This document shows, piece by piece, positions 39,914 to 48,045 of a DNA stretch of 50,099 nt. A model generated the notes under the pieces. It was not told the origin of the DNA and did not search any database. It saw nothing but the letters and a program-made list of their open reading frames with translations. The DNA is taken from contig CAYOBW010000016.1 in the NCBI GenBank assembly GCA_964402115.1, positions 1 through 50,099 on the forward strand, read 5' to 3'. How positions within the stretch are numbered: the first letter of the stretch is position 1; every line of letters begins with the position of its first letter. The stretch is from CAYOBW01 sp964402115 (lineage in GTDB: Bacteria; Verrucomicrobiota; Kiritimatiellia; UBA8416; CAYOBW01). Position numbers and translations under genes: made by a program.

Positions 39914-40588
39914 TTAGTTCTCCACGCGCACGGCCGCGAGATCGGGGGCCACCCACTCGGCACCGGCCTCGCGCAGGACGGCGGCGGCGAAGGACGAGGT
40001 CAGGCCGATGCAGCGGCAACCGGCGGCCCTGCCCGCGCGGAGGCCGCTGGGGGCGTCCTCGACCACCAGGCAGGTTGCCGGGGCCAGGCCCAGTCGCGCG
40101 GCGGCCAGCAGGAAGATGTCGGGAAACGGCTTCTTGCGCGGAATCTCGTCGCCGGTCACGCAGGCATCGAACAGGGTCGGCGGTAGGCCGATCTCGCGCA
40201 GGTTGCCCTCCAGTTTGACCCTGTCCGCGCTGGTGGCAACGGCCAGGCGCAGGCCGCATTGGCGGCTCGCACGCACGAAAGCCGGCGCTCCGGGGAGCGG
40301 GCCGAGGCGACCGCGGATGATCTCGAGGTACAGCGCATAGGTCCGCTGCTTGTCGATGGGCAGGTCGAGCACGACACCGTGCTTCTCGGCCACGCCGCCC
40401 AGGTAACGATCCTCGCCCATGCCGACGAAGGGCAGGAAGTCCGCCGGGGCGGCCGTGACGCCGTGGGCCTCGGCGAACATGCGGCAGGCGGCCTCGCAGA
40501 TGAAGGGCTCGGAGTCACAGAGGACGCCATCCATGTCGAAGATGATTCCCAGTAGGCCGGGCAAGGAAAGGGTGAGCGCAGTGTTCAT
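39914..40588 (-). CDS. HAD-superfamily phosphatase, beta-phosphoglucomutase-like
   Basis: 224 residues. IIFDMDGVLCDSEP is motif I (D-x-D nucleophile), AVATSADRVKLEGNL carries motif II Ser/Thr, IPRKKPFPDIF holds the motif III lysine, and CLVVEDAPSGLRAG gives the motif IV acids. A helical cap lies between motifs I and II. It hydrolyses or isomerises a small phosphorylated metabolite; beta-phosphoglucomutase activity is possible from the cap type but not proven. The ATG at 40588 overlaps the NUDIX stop (ATGA). Confidence 0.88.
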   Translation of the reverse strand: MNTALTLSLPGLLGIIFDMDGVLCDSEPFICEAACRMFAEAHGVTAAPADFLPFVGMGEDRYLGGVAEKHGVVLDLPIDKQRTYALYLEIIRGRLGPLPGAPAFVRASRQCGLRLAVATSADRVKLEGNLREIGLPPTLFDACVTGDEIPRKKPFPDIFLLAAARLGLAPATCLVVEDAPSGLRAGRAAGCRCIGLTSSFAAAVLREAGAEWVAPDLAAVRVEN

Positions 40589-41148
40589 GGCGTGGCTGCG
40601 GCGGCTTCGCCGTCCAAGTGATTCAGCGCCAGCAGGAAGGCCGTAACCCATGGCAGGGCCTTGACGGCGCGGGTACGCAAGGCCGCTTCGAGTTCCGTCC
40701 GGGTCAGCGTCACCGGCTGCATCTCCTCGAGATCGTCAGAGCCGTCCTGGCCGACGAACTGGAGTTGGCGGGCCAGGAAAAGGTGTGCCGTGCCGTTGCC
40801 CCGGTTGCTGTCCACCGTGTAGCTGCCCAGCGTGATCCATTCGTCCGCGGTGTAACCGGTCTCCTCCTGCAGTTCGCGCCGCGCGCAGGCGAGGGGTTGC
40901 TCGCCCTTCTCGACGTAGCCGCCGACCGGAGCCAAGGTCAGGCCATCGATCGCATACTTCGTTTGCCGGAAACAGAGGAAACGGCCGTCATTGCGCAAAG
41001 CTACGACGATGACGAAATCGGGCGTATCGAGCCAGAGCCAGTCGTTGATGATGCGACCGTCGGGCAATTCGATGACGTGGTTTTCGACCTTCAGGTAGCG
41101 CCCTCCGTCCAGGAGCAGGGTGCGTGTGCGCGTCCGCCACGGGTGCAT
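40585..41148 (-). CDS. NUDIX hydrolase, ADP-sugar pyrophosphatase-like
   Basis: 187 residues. The NUDIX box GGYVEKGEQPLACARRELQEETGY is complete (G-x5-E-x7-R-E-x-x-E-E). The N-terminal strand pattern and size resemble NudF/ADP-ribose pyrophosphatases, hydrolysing nucleoside diphosphates linked to a sugar moiety. It is the first gene of the minus-strand trio and is translationally coupled to the HAD phosphatase; together they could degrade a sugar nucleotide to a free sugar. A strong hairpin (41191-41242) isolates it from the CsgG-like gene upstream. Confidence 0.88.
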   Translation of the reverse strand: MHPWRTRTRTLLLDGGRYLKVENHVIELPDGRIINDWLWLDTPDFVIVVALRNDGRFLCFRQTKYAIDGLTLAPVGGYVEKGEQPLACARRELQEETGYTADEWITLGSYTVDSNRGNGTAHLFLARQLQFVGQDGSDDLEEMQPVTLTRTELEAALRTRAVKALPWVTAFLLALNHLDGEAAAATP

Positions 41149-41190
41149 GCCGAAGGCCCTTTCTGTGTCGGGAACGACTGCCGCGCCTTC

Positions 41191-41242
41191 GCAAGCGAGA
41201 AGCCCCGCCGGGCCAGGGGGCCGGGGCGGGGCTTCGGCTTGC
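41191..41242. terminator. strong GC hairpin between the CsgG-like and NUDIX genes
   Basis: Stem AAGCCCCGCC (41200-41209) with GGCGGGGCTT (41225-41234), extended by GCAAGC (41191-41196) with GCTTGC (41237-41242). It is downstream of the CsgG-like gene on its strand. There is no U-tract on either side, so a bidirectional block, Rho-dependent end or RNA-stabilising structure is as likely as an intrinsic terminator. Confidence 0.5.
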
Positions 41243-41265
41243 CGACGACGGGACGACCTCTCGCC

Positions 41266-42198
41266 TCATTCAGGAAACGCGGACATGTCCTTCTCGATCT
41301 TGTCGCCGCCTTCCAGAGCCTTGCAGTAGGCTATCTTCTCTTTCACCTCCGTGACCTGGATTTTGCCAGCGAGTTTAAGGTCGCTATCGAGCCTCTCGCC
41401 CGTATCCGGGTCCACGACGTCCTCGGCCTTGCCGACCTTGAACGTCATGCCGTTCGAGACGCCTTCGCGGCTGCCACGATTCAGGATGATCTTCTCGGCG
41501 GATGCCGACATGATCGTGCCTTCCCAGGGAATCTTGTCCAACTGCTTGGAGAGGAACTCGACGCCTTGCGCGACGGCATCTTCGCAGGCCTTGCCGACGT
41601 TGTCTTTCGTGAAGCCTTCGAGATCGCCCGTGAGGCCGCCCAGCTTCGAGCCGCTGTAGCCCACGGAGAGGCCGCGCCGCCCCGCCTTGCCGACGACCTT
41701 CTGCGAGGCCTTGACCTGTCCGGTTTCGGAGTCCACCAGGTACATGGTGATGTTCACTTCGCCCTTGCCGCCGCTGCCGCCGATTCTGATGCCCTTGAAG
41801 TTCAGGCCGCCACCGCCCTCGCCGGTGGTGCCCTCGACGTGGGTAATCGAGCCGCGCACGAGCAACTGTGCGGGGGTCATGCGACCCACCTGCGGCTTCT
41901 TCTTTCCACCGGCCGTACGTCCGCTCGCGGCGAAATCCTGTTCCGCCATCGCCGCCTGCCGCATCTCCTGGTCGCCCAGCACGATGAACTTGCCGGACTG
42001 CTGCAGGGCATCGGTCATGAGCGTGGTGAATCCGTCGCCCACATCCCAGCGTCCCGACCAGTTCGCTTCGTTCGCGAATTTCTGCACCGTAATGGAATAG
42101 CGCAGGTTGCCTCCGCCACCCTGCTGCTCATCCGCCGCGCGGGACAGAGCTACGACGCTCATCAGGCCCAGTGAAATCAGAACTGCATGTCGTGTCAT
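41266..42198 (-). CDS. CsgG-like secreted protein, curli-type assembly family
   Basis: 310 residues. Signal peptide LISLGLMSVVALSRAAD. The mature part begins LRYSITVQKFANEANWSGRWDVGDGFTTLMTDALQQSGKFIVLGDQE, the opening pattern of CsgG/LPP20-like families, and continues with a glycine-rich central loop (GEGGGGLNFKGIRIGGSGGKGE). A C-terminal half (from WEGTIMSASAEKIILN) resembles a small beta domain. It lacks an obvious lipobox. Family members form outer-membrane pores or sensor-linked lipoproteins. AGGGAGG precedes the ATG at 42198, and a sigma70-like promoter lies about 48 bases upstream. Confidence 0.72.
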   Translation of the reverse strand: MTRHAVLISLGLMSVVALSRAADEQQGGGGNLRYSITVQKFANEANWSGRWDVGDGFTTLMTDALQQSGKFIVLGDQEMRQAAMAEQDFAASGRTAGGKKKPQVGRMTPAQLLVRGSITHVEGTTGEGGGGLNFKGIRIGGSGGKGEVNITMYLVDSETGQVKASQKVVGKAGRRGLSVGYSGSKLGGLTGDLEGFTKDNVGKACEDAVAQGVEFLSKQLDKIPWEGTIMSASAEKIILNRGSREGVSNGMTFKVGKAEDVVDPDTGERLDSDLKLAGKIQVTEVKEKIAYCKALEGGDKIEKDMSAFPE

Positions 42199-42245
42199 AT
42201 GTGCCTCCCTGATTGGATTCGCGATTCGTTCCAAACCTGCCTGAC

Positions 42246-42274
42246 ATGCTAGCGCACGCTGTCGCGCGGGGCAA
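42246..42274 (-). promoter_or_regulatory. sigma70-like promoter for the CsgG-like gene
   Basis: Minus strand: TTGCCC (42274-42269), 17-base spacer, TAGCAT (42251-42246). The predicted start of transcription is near 42239, giving a leader of about 41 bases that contains AGGGAGG before the ATG. It is divergent from the beta-propeller operon. Confidence 0.4.
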
Positions 42275-42382
42275 CAAGGAAAGCGCTCGCCATGGGGCAG
42301 CGGGGGTGTGCCAGTAGGCCGGCCGGTGCGCCAGCGTTTGACATCCCGGCCAGCGATCCCGGCGCGCTTCGGCCAATTCGGG

Positions 42383-42411
42383 CTGGCATCCCGGCGGTGC
42401 CGCGCTATCAT
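42383..42411 (+). promoter_or_regulatory. possible promoter for the propeller/ferredoxin operon
   Basis: CTGGCA (42383-42388), 17-base spacer, TATCAT (42406-42411). A strong TTGACA occurs upstream (about 42338) but at the wrong distance for this -10. The predicted leader is about 44 bases, with GGGGCAGG just before the start at 42462. Confidence 0.35.
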
Positions 42412-42461
42412 GCCTCGGTTGCCACCGCCGGGACGGTGTTCCGGGGTGGCAGGGGCAGGAC

Positions 42462-43913
42462 ATGAGAGAGAAGATCATCACGCTGTTTGCGGTGGGGTTG
42501 GGCGCTGGCACGACGCTGGTGGTGGCTGTTGCGTGGCTGGCGTTCTGGCTTCAACACGATCCGACGCGGGCCTTTCGCGCCTCTGAACCGGGGCAGGACG
42601 GGCGTCCGCCCGGTCTGGTCAGCAAGGCGGCGGGCAGTGAGGCGCCGGTTATCATCGGCGAGCACTTTCGGCGTGGCGCTGGCTCGCCGGCCGACCTGCC
42701 CGGCGCCTGGCCTCGCTTTCGGGGTGCGGGTTGCGACAACGTTTCACCGGAGAGCGTGCCTCTGCTCGAACGCGCGGAGGGGGGCGCCCCGCGGGTGCTG
42801 TGGTCGACAGACCTGGGCGAGGGGCATGCCGGCGCGGCGGTGTATCGCGGGGCCGTCTACGTCATGGACTACGACGAGGCGCTTTCAGCCGATGCGCTGC
42901 GCTGCCTGTCGCTGGCCGACGGCCGCGAGATCTGGCGACGCTGGTACCGCGTCACCGTGAAGCGCAACCATGGCATGTCGCGCACGGTGCCGGCGGTAAC
43001 CGAGGACTATGTGGTGACCATCGGACCACGGTGCCATGTGATGTGCGTGCGGCGCGCCACGGGTGAACTGCTGTGGGGACTGGACATGGGCCGAGAGCAG
43101 GGATCCAAGGAGCCTTTCTGGTACACGGCCCAGTGCCCGCTGATCGATGGGAACGAAGTGATTCTTGCGCCGTGCGGAAGCGCGCTGATGCTGGGTGTGG
43201 ACGCGGCCACGGGCAGGATCAAATGGCGCACGCCCAACCCGGGTTCTGCCGCGATGTCGCACTCCTCCATCATGCCCATGACGCTGTGCGGGCGGCGCAT
43301 GTATGTCTATGCGGCCGTCGGGGCCATCGTGGGCGTTTCCGCCGAGATGGCGGATCGGGGGACGCTGCTCTGGGCCAACAGCGATTTCGCGGCGTCGGTT
43401 GTTGCGCCCATGCCCGTGGCCGTTGGCGACGACCGCGTGTTCCTGACCGCGGGCTATGGCGCCGGCAGCATCATGCTTCAGATTGCGGCCAGCAACGGCG
43501 TGCATACCGCCCGGACGGTGTACCGGCTGAAGCCAAGCGAGGGACTGGCCTGCGAGCAGCACACGCCGCTCCTGCACGACGGGCGGCTGTACGGGGTTCT
43601 GCCGAAGGACGGCGGCGCGCGGCGCAAGCAGTTCGTCTGCTTCGACCCCGCCAACCGCACCGTGTGGGCCAGCGGCTCGGAATACCGGTTTGGGCTTGGC
43701 CCCTTCATGCTGGCTGACGGCAAGTTCCTGATCGTCAACGACGACGGCGACCTGACGGCGGCCCGCGTCAACGCTGACCGCTTCGAGTTCCTCTGGCAGG
43801 TCAAGATCCTGGAAGGGCAGGACACGTGGGCGCCGCTGGCCCTGGCGGGCGGTCGCTTGTTGCTGCGCGACACGCGGCGGATGGTGTGCGTGGATTTGCG
43901 GGCCTTGCCGTGA
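42462..43913 (+). CDS. membrane-anchored PQQ-type beta-propeller protein
   Basis: 483 residues. One N-terminal membrane helix (TLFAVGLGAGTTLVVAVAWLAF) anchors a periplasmic domain. The latter opens PGAWPRFRGAGCDN, the typical start of outer-membrane-protein-assembly/PQQ-like propellers (W-x-x-F-R-G). It has repeated blades with the W-x-x-D/G-x-x pattern: AVYRGAVYVMDY, GRIKWRTPNP, LLWANSDF, FLWQVKILEGQD. No cofactor residues can be assigned, so it may be a structural propeller rather than a dehydrogenase. It is first in a plus-strand operon with an NHL protein and Fe-S proteins. Confidence 0.8.
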   Translation: MREKIITLFAVGLGAGTTLVVAVAWLAFWLQHDPTRAFRASEPGQDGRPPGLVSKAAGSEAPVIIGEHFRRGAGSPADLPGAWPRFRGAGCDNVSPESVPLLERAEGGAPRVLWSTDLGEGHAGAAVYRGAVYVMDYDEALSADALRCLSLADGREIWRRWYRVTVKRNHGMSRTVPAVTEDYVVTIGPRCHVMCVRRATGELLWGLDMGREQGSKEPFWYTAQCPLIDGNEVILAPCGSALMLGVDAATGRIKWRTPNPGSAAMSHSSIMPMTLCGRRMYVYAAVGAIVGVSAEMADRGTLLWANSDFAASVVAPMPVAVGDDRVFLTAGYGAGSIMLQIAASNGVHTARTVYRLKPSEGLACEQHTPLLHDGRLYGVLPKDGGARRKQFVCFDPANRTVWASGSEYRFGLGPFMLADGKFLIVNDDGDLTAARVNADRFEFLWQVKILEGQDTWAPLALAGGRLLLRDTRRMVCVDLRALP

Positions 43914-43936
43914 AGGCCGCGGACGGGGGAGGGCTC

Positions 43937-44917
43937 ATGCATGGAACGGGGAACAGGCGGAGAGCCTGGCTGAGGGCCGGCGTGACACTGACGGTCTCGC
44001 TCGCTATCGCCGGTGCGGGCGGCTGCCGGCGCAAGCCCGCGGAGGAGCGCTTCAAGTACGACCTGGGCGCGTTGCGGCAGACCGACCCCGCGCTCGTGAC
44101 CCATCGCGAGGCGCGTCAGTTACCGGTGCCGATCGAGGACGCCTGCGGATTGGCGCTGGACGGCGCCGACCGCATCTATGTCTGCGGTTACGATGCCGTG
44201 GCCGTGCTGGCGACGAACGGTGAGGCGCCGCGGATCCTGACCCTTGTCGAGCCTGCCCGCTGCCTGGCTGTGGATGATGACGGCAGCCTGTACCTGGGCG
44301 GCGGCGACCGCCTGACCGTGCTGGCTGCCGACGGTCGGCGGCGAGGCGGATGGGCGCTGGTCAACACCCAGGCGCTAATCACCGCGGTCGCCCTCGCCGA
44401 TGACGCGGTATATGTGGCGGATGCGGGGAACCAGACCGTGTTGAAGTACGACCGCACGGGGCGGTTGCTGGCGACCCTGGGCGCCCGGGCCGGCGGCCGT
44501 GTGGGGCAGGGGTTCGTCGTGCCCAGTCCCTGTTTCGATGTTGCCGTGGCGCGCGACGAGTCTTTGTGGGCGGTCAATCCCGGCCGCCACCGTCTCGAGA
44601 ACTACGGGCCGGCTGGTACGCTCAACGCCACCTGGGGCCAGGCGGGCATGGCCATCGAGGGGTTCTGCGGCTGCTGCAATCCGGCGCACATCGCGCTGCT
44701 GCCGGACGGCGGGTTTGCCACCAGCGAGAAGGGGCTGGCACGCATCAAGACTTATTCTCCCCAGGGGCAGTTTCGGGGCGTTGTGGCCACGACGGAAGCG
44801 CTGGGAGAGGGGAACGCCGGGCTGGATCTGGCTGCGGATACGGCAGGACGTATTCTCGCGCTCGACACCCGTGCGAACGTTGTGCGAATCTATGAAGCGG
44901 TGACGCCGGGACGCTGA
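43937..44917 (+). CDS. NHL-repeat lipoprotein
   Basis: 326 residues. The signal VSLAIAGAGGC suggests lipid attachment at the cysteine. NHL-type propeller repeats follow (CGLALDGADRIYVCGYD, ALADDAVYVADAGNQTVLKYDRTGRLLATLG, DVAVARDESLWAVNPGRHRLENYG, IALLPDGGFATSEKGLARIKTYSPQG). A cysteine cluster FCGCCNP lies in one blade and may bind a metal or form disulfides. It should sit on the periplasmic side beside the preceding propeller protein. Function unknown; electron-transfer partner or scaffold is inferred from the neighbours. Confidence 0.78.
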   Translation: MHGTGNRRRAWLRAGVTLTVSLAIAGAGGCRRKPAEERFKYDLGALRQTDPALVTHREARQLPVPIEDACGLALDGADRIYVCGYDAVAVLATNGEAPRILTLVEPARCLAVDDDGSLYLGGGDRLTVLAADGRRRGGWALVNTQALITAVALADDAVYVADAGNQTVLKYDRTGRLLATLGARAGGRVGQGFVVPSPCFDVAVARDESLWAVNPGRHRLENYGPAGTLNATWGQAGMAIEGFCGCCNPAHIALLPDGGFATSEKGLARIKTYSPQGQFRGVVATTEALGEGNAGLDLAADTAGRILALDTRANVVRIYEAVTPGR

Positions 44918-44970
44918 GGCGCTGAGGCGCGCCGCGGGCAGGCGCGGGAGGGTGGGGAAGGACCACGGGT

Positions 44971-45225
44971 ATGAAGCGAAGCGGACAACAGACGGCGGTG
45001 GCGGACCGGCGGGCTTTCCTGCGTGGAGGGCTGCGCGGTGTGTTGCTGGGCGTAGTGACCGGCGGCGCTGCCCTGCTGGGGCGCCGCACGTGGCGCGCCA
45101 CGGTCGCAGGCGATCAGGTTTGCCGGAGCGCCGGCGTTTGTCGGGGCTGTAACCGTCTCGCTGCCTGCGGGTTGCCGCAGGCCCTGTATGCGCAACGTGC
45201 TCGTAACCCTGCGGGGATCCCATGA
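44971..45225 (+). CDS. small Tat-type cysteine protein
   Basis: 84 residues. DRRAFLRGGLRGVLLGVVTGGAALLG is a twin-arginine-like signal (R-R-x-F-L). The short mature part has CRSAGVCRGCNRLAACGLP, four cysteines that could hold one Fe-S cluster or a zinc. It has the same N-terminal style as the next gene, overlapping it by ATGA, and the ribosome site GGAAGGA is clear. Probably a small subunit or chaperone of the adjacent ferredoxin complex. Not recognised as a named family. Confidence 0.6.
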   Translation: MKRSGQQTAVADRRAFLRGGLRGVLLGVVTGGAALLGRRTWRATVAGDQVCRSAGVCRGCNRLAACGLPQALYAQRARNPAGIP

Positions 45226-45869
45226 AGCCGGCACAGCAACCGGCCGCCACCGACCGCCGCCATTTTCTGGCCGGTGTCCTGCGTGCCGCCGGCGTTGTGG
45301 CCACCGGCGCGGTCGCGGGGGTGGCGGCGCGGCGGGCTGGTGCGGAACCCATGGTCTGGCAGCTGGATCCGGAGAAATGCGTACAGTGCGGCCGCTGCGC
45401 GACGGAGTGCGTGCTGACGCCCTCGGCCGTGAAGTGCGTGCATGCCTACGACGTGTGCGGATACTGCGACCTCTGTGGCGGCTATCACCAGCCGCAGGCC
45501 CGTGCGCAGGACACGGCGGCCGAGAACCGGCTGTGCCCGACGGATGCGATCCGGCGCACCTTCATCGAGGATCCGTACTACGAGTACACGATCGACGAGG
45601 CGCTGTGCATCGGTTGTGCGAAGTGCGTGAAGGGGTGCACGGCTTTCGGTAACGGCTCGCTGCACCTGCAGGTGCGGCATGACCGGTGCGTGAACTGCAA
45701 CGATTGCGCGATTGCGCGTGCCTGTCCGGCGCGTGCGTTCCGGCGGCTGCCTGCCAGCCGGCCGTACCTGCTGAAGGGATCCGGCGAACAGGCCGCACGT
45801 CCCGCGACGGGCGATCGTGTGGCGCCCTCCGCTGGCGGGCCGTTGAAACACGAGGGGAGCGGGGGGTGA
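45222..45869 (+). CDS. Tat-exported polyferredoxin
   Basis: 215 residues. The Tat-like signal is DRRHFLAGVLRAAGVVATGAVAG. Cysteine motifs for several [4Fe-4S] clusters are CVQCGRCATEC, CGYCDLCGG (with CPTDA later), CIGCAKCVKGC, and CVNCNDCAIARACP. This resembles NapG/MauM and DmsB-like ferredoxins, which pass electrons on the periplasmic side. It starts in the ATGA overlap with the small cysteine gene and overlaps the NapH-like gene, so all three products probably form one complex. Confidence 0.85.
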   Translation: MKPAQQPAATDRRHFLAGVLRAAGVVATGAVAGVAARRAGAEPMVWQLDPEKCVQCGRCATECVLTPSAVKCVHAYDVCGYCDLCGGYHQPQARAQDTAAENRLCPTDAIRRTFIEDPYYEYTIDEALCIGCAKCVKGCTAFGNGSLHLQVRHDRCVNCNDCAIARACPARAFRRLPASRPYLLKGSGEQAARPATGDRVAPSAGGPLKHEGSGG

Positions 45870-47170
45870 TGCCAGGACGCATACTGCCGGCACTTGCGAT
45901 CTGGGTCGCGGTCTGGGGCGGGGCTCGTGACGCGGCGGCCGTCGATCGATTTCCGCGCCCGCAGTTCGAGTCCGGTCACGTTGTGCCCCGCACCACCACA
46001 CCGCCGCCGCACGACTGGGGGTACGAAAGCCTCGACACGCTGGTGCTCCTGCTGGTGCTGGCGTTGACCACGTACCTGGTGTTGCGATACCGCCGGCGCC
46101 GCGCCGTTGTTGTCGTGGTGGTCTTCAGCCTGCTGTACTTCGGGTTCTGGCGGGAAGGGTGTGTGTGTCCCGTGGGCAGCACCCAGAACGTGGCACTGGC
46201 CCTGACTGACCCCGGGTACGCCGTGCCCTGGACGGTGCTGGCGTTTTTCGCTCTACCGCTGTTGTTCACGCTTTTCTTCGGCCGCACCTTTTGCGCGGCG
46301 GCCTGTCCGCTGGGCGCCATTCAGGATCTGGTTGTCCTGTGGCCGGTGCGTTTGCCGGTCTGGCTGGCGCGCGGGCTGGGGCTGCTGCCACCCCTCGTAC
46401 TGGGGCTGGCTGTCCTGCTCGTTGTCACCGGCGCCGGATTCCCCGTCTGCGAGTACGATCCCTTCGTTGCCCTGTTCCGGCGGGGCGGGTCGCTCGCGAT
46501 GGTGTTGCTCGGCGTTGGGGTGCTGCTGCTGGGGACGGTGGTAGCCCGGCCCTACTGCCGCTTCTTCTGCCCCTACGGTGTGTTGCTGGGGTGGATGGCG
46601 CTGTTCTCGCGCTGGCATGCGCGGATCACGCCCGATCCGTGCATCCAGTGCCGACTCTGCGAGGCGGCCTGTCCCTTTGGCGCGATCGAGTTCCCCACGC
46701 CGTCCCGGGCGCCGGAGTCGCGTGCGGCCGGCGTGCGCCGACTGGCTTGGCTGGCGGCGCTGCTGCCGGTCGTGCTGGCGGTCAGTCTGGCCGCGGGCTA
46801 TGCGTTCGGGCCGGCGCTGGCTCGCACTCACGCGCGCGTGCGACTGGCTGAGCGGATCAGGATCGAGGAGTCTGCCGGCGGGCGCCTGCTCCCGACCCTC
46901 GAAAGCGAGGCCTGGCGGTCTCTGGGCGGTACGCGTGAGCAGCTGGCGGCCGAGGCGGCAGCGCTGCGTGCACGCTTCCGTCGCGGGGGGGCCGGGCTGG
47001 GGTTGTTCATGGGGGTGGTCGTGTGGGGCCAACTCGTGGCCCTGTCCCTCAGGTGGACGCGTCGCGATTACGAGATCGATCGCATGGCCTGTTTGAGTTG
47101 CGGGCGCTGTTTCGAATCCTGTCCGCGCGAGCACGTGCGCCGGCGCGGCGGGGAGGGGAGGGCGGGATGA
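45869..47170 (+). CDS. NapH/NosR-like membrane ferredoxin
   Basis: 433 residues. About six membrane segments carry cysteine motifs REGCVCPVGS, GRTFCAAACPLGAIQD and YCRFFCPYGVLLG, the polyferredoxin pattern of NapH, NosR and MauN. These are followed by a classical [4Fe-4S] motif DPCIQCRLCEAACPFGAIEF (about 256-275). A second, C-terminal cluster is CLSCGRCFESCP. It should take electrons from quinol and hand them across the membrane to the Tat ferredoxin. No nitrate, nitrous oxide or methylamine enzyme gene is nearby. Overlaps both neighbours by ATGA. Confidence 0.85.
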   Translation: MPGRILPALAIWVAVWGGARDAAAVDRFPRPQFESGHVVPRTTTPPPHDWGYESLDTLVLLLVLALTTYLVLRYRRRRAVVVVVVFSLLYFGFWREGCVCPVGSTQNVALALTDPGYAVPWTVLAFFALPLLFTLFFGRTFCAAACPLGAIQDLVVLWPVRLPVWLARGLGLLPPLVLGLAVLLVVTGAGFPVCEYDPFVALFRRGGSLAMVLLGVGVLLLGTVVARPYCRFFCPYGVLLGWMALFSRWHARITPDPCIQCRLCEAACPFGAIEFPTPSRAPESRAAGVRRLAWLAALLPVVLAVSLAAGYAFGPALARTHARVRLAERIRIEESAGGRLLPTLESEAWRSLGGTREQLAAEAAALRARFRRGGAGLGLFMGVVVWGQLVALSLRWTRRDYEIDRMACLSCGRCFESCPREHVRRRGGEGRAG

Positions 47171-48045
47171 AGGTGCGCAAAGCGGTTATTCCAGCGGCGG
47201 GGTTCGGTACGCGGTTTCTGCCGGCTACGAAATCGTCACCGAAGGAAATGCTGACGGTCGTGGACACTCCCGTGATCCAGTACGTTGTCGAGGAGGCGGT
47301 GGACTCTGGCATCACGGACATCCTGATGGTCATTGGCCGTGGGAAGCGGGCCATCGAAGAGCATTTCGACCGGAATCTGGAGCTTGAGGCCGAGCTTGAG
47401 GCCAAGGGCCGGATCCAGGCCCTTGAGGGGATTCGGCGTCTGGCGGGGCTTGCCAGCATCCATTTCGTGTGGCAGAAGGAGATGCGTGGTTTGGGGGACG
47501 CCGTGGCCTGCGCGCGGTGCCATGTGGGCAACGAGCCATTCGCGGTGCTGCTGGGCGACACCATCATGAGTTCTGACGTGCCGGGGCGTCCGGTTACGCG
47601 ACAACTGTTGGACGTATTCGAGTGCCACGGCGGGTCTGTTGTGGCGTTGGAAGCGGTCAGCCGGGAGAAGGTCACCCGTTACGGGGTGATGGCGGGCGTG
47701 CCGTTGGGCGAGGGTGTCTACCGGGTCAGCGACTGGGTCGAGAAGCCGTCCATCGAAGAAGCGCCGTCCAATCTGGTTGTCGCGAGTCGTTACATTTTGA
47801 CTGCGGAGATCTTCGACTGCCTGGAACAGACCGTGCCGGGCAAACACAACGAGATTCAACTGACGGACGCCATGCGTCGACTGGTGCTTCAGCAGCCGAT
47901 GTTTGGGTACGCCTTCCAAGGGCGTCGTTACGATGTCGGGAACCGGCTTGATTTCATCAAGACAAACATCGCTTTCGCCTTGAGGGAGCCGGCGTTGCGA
48001 GATGACGTTGCCGCTTATATCAGGCAGACGGCGGCGAGACTCTGA
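47167..48045 (+). CDS. galU: UTP-glucose-1-phosphate uridylyltransferase
   Basis: 292 residues. VIPAAGFGTRFLPATKSSPKEML is the G-x-G-T-R pyrophosphorylase loop with the K-P-E motif of GalU. DTPVIQYVVEEAVDSGI, FAVLLGDTIM (metal Asp), YGVMAG, WVEKPSIEEAPSNL and GYAFQGRRYDVGN complete the family signature. It makes UDP-glucose for EPS and lipid sugars. The start is in an ATGA overlap with the NapH-like gene, so it shares that operon. Its 3' end overlaps the convergent WecA-like gene by 26 bases. Confidence 0.95.
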   Translation: MKVRKAVIPAAGFGTRFLPATKSSPKEMLTVVDTPVIQYVVEEAVDSGITDILMVIGRGKRAIEEHFDRNLELEAELEAKGRIQALEGIRRLAGLASIHFVWQKEMRGLGDAVACARCHVGNEPFAVLLGDTIMSSDVPGRPVTRQLLDVFECHGGSVVALEAVSREKVTRYGVMAGVPLGEGVYRVSDWVEKPSIEEAPSNLVVASRYILTAEIFDCLEQTVPGKHNEIQLTDAMRRLVLQQPMFGYAFQGRRYDVGNRLDFIKTNIAFALREPALRDDVAAYIRQTAARL

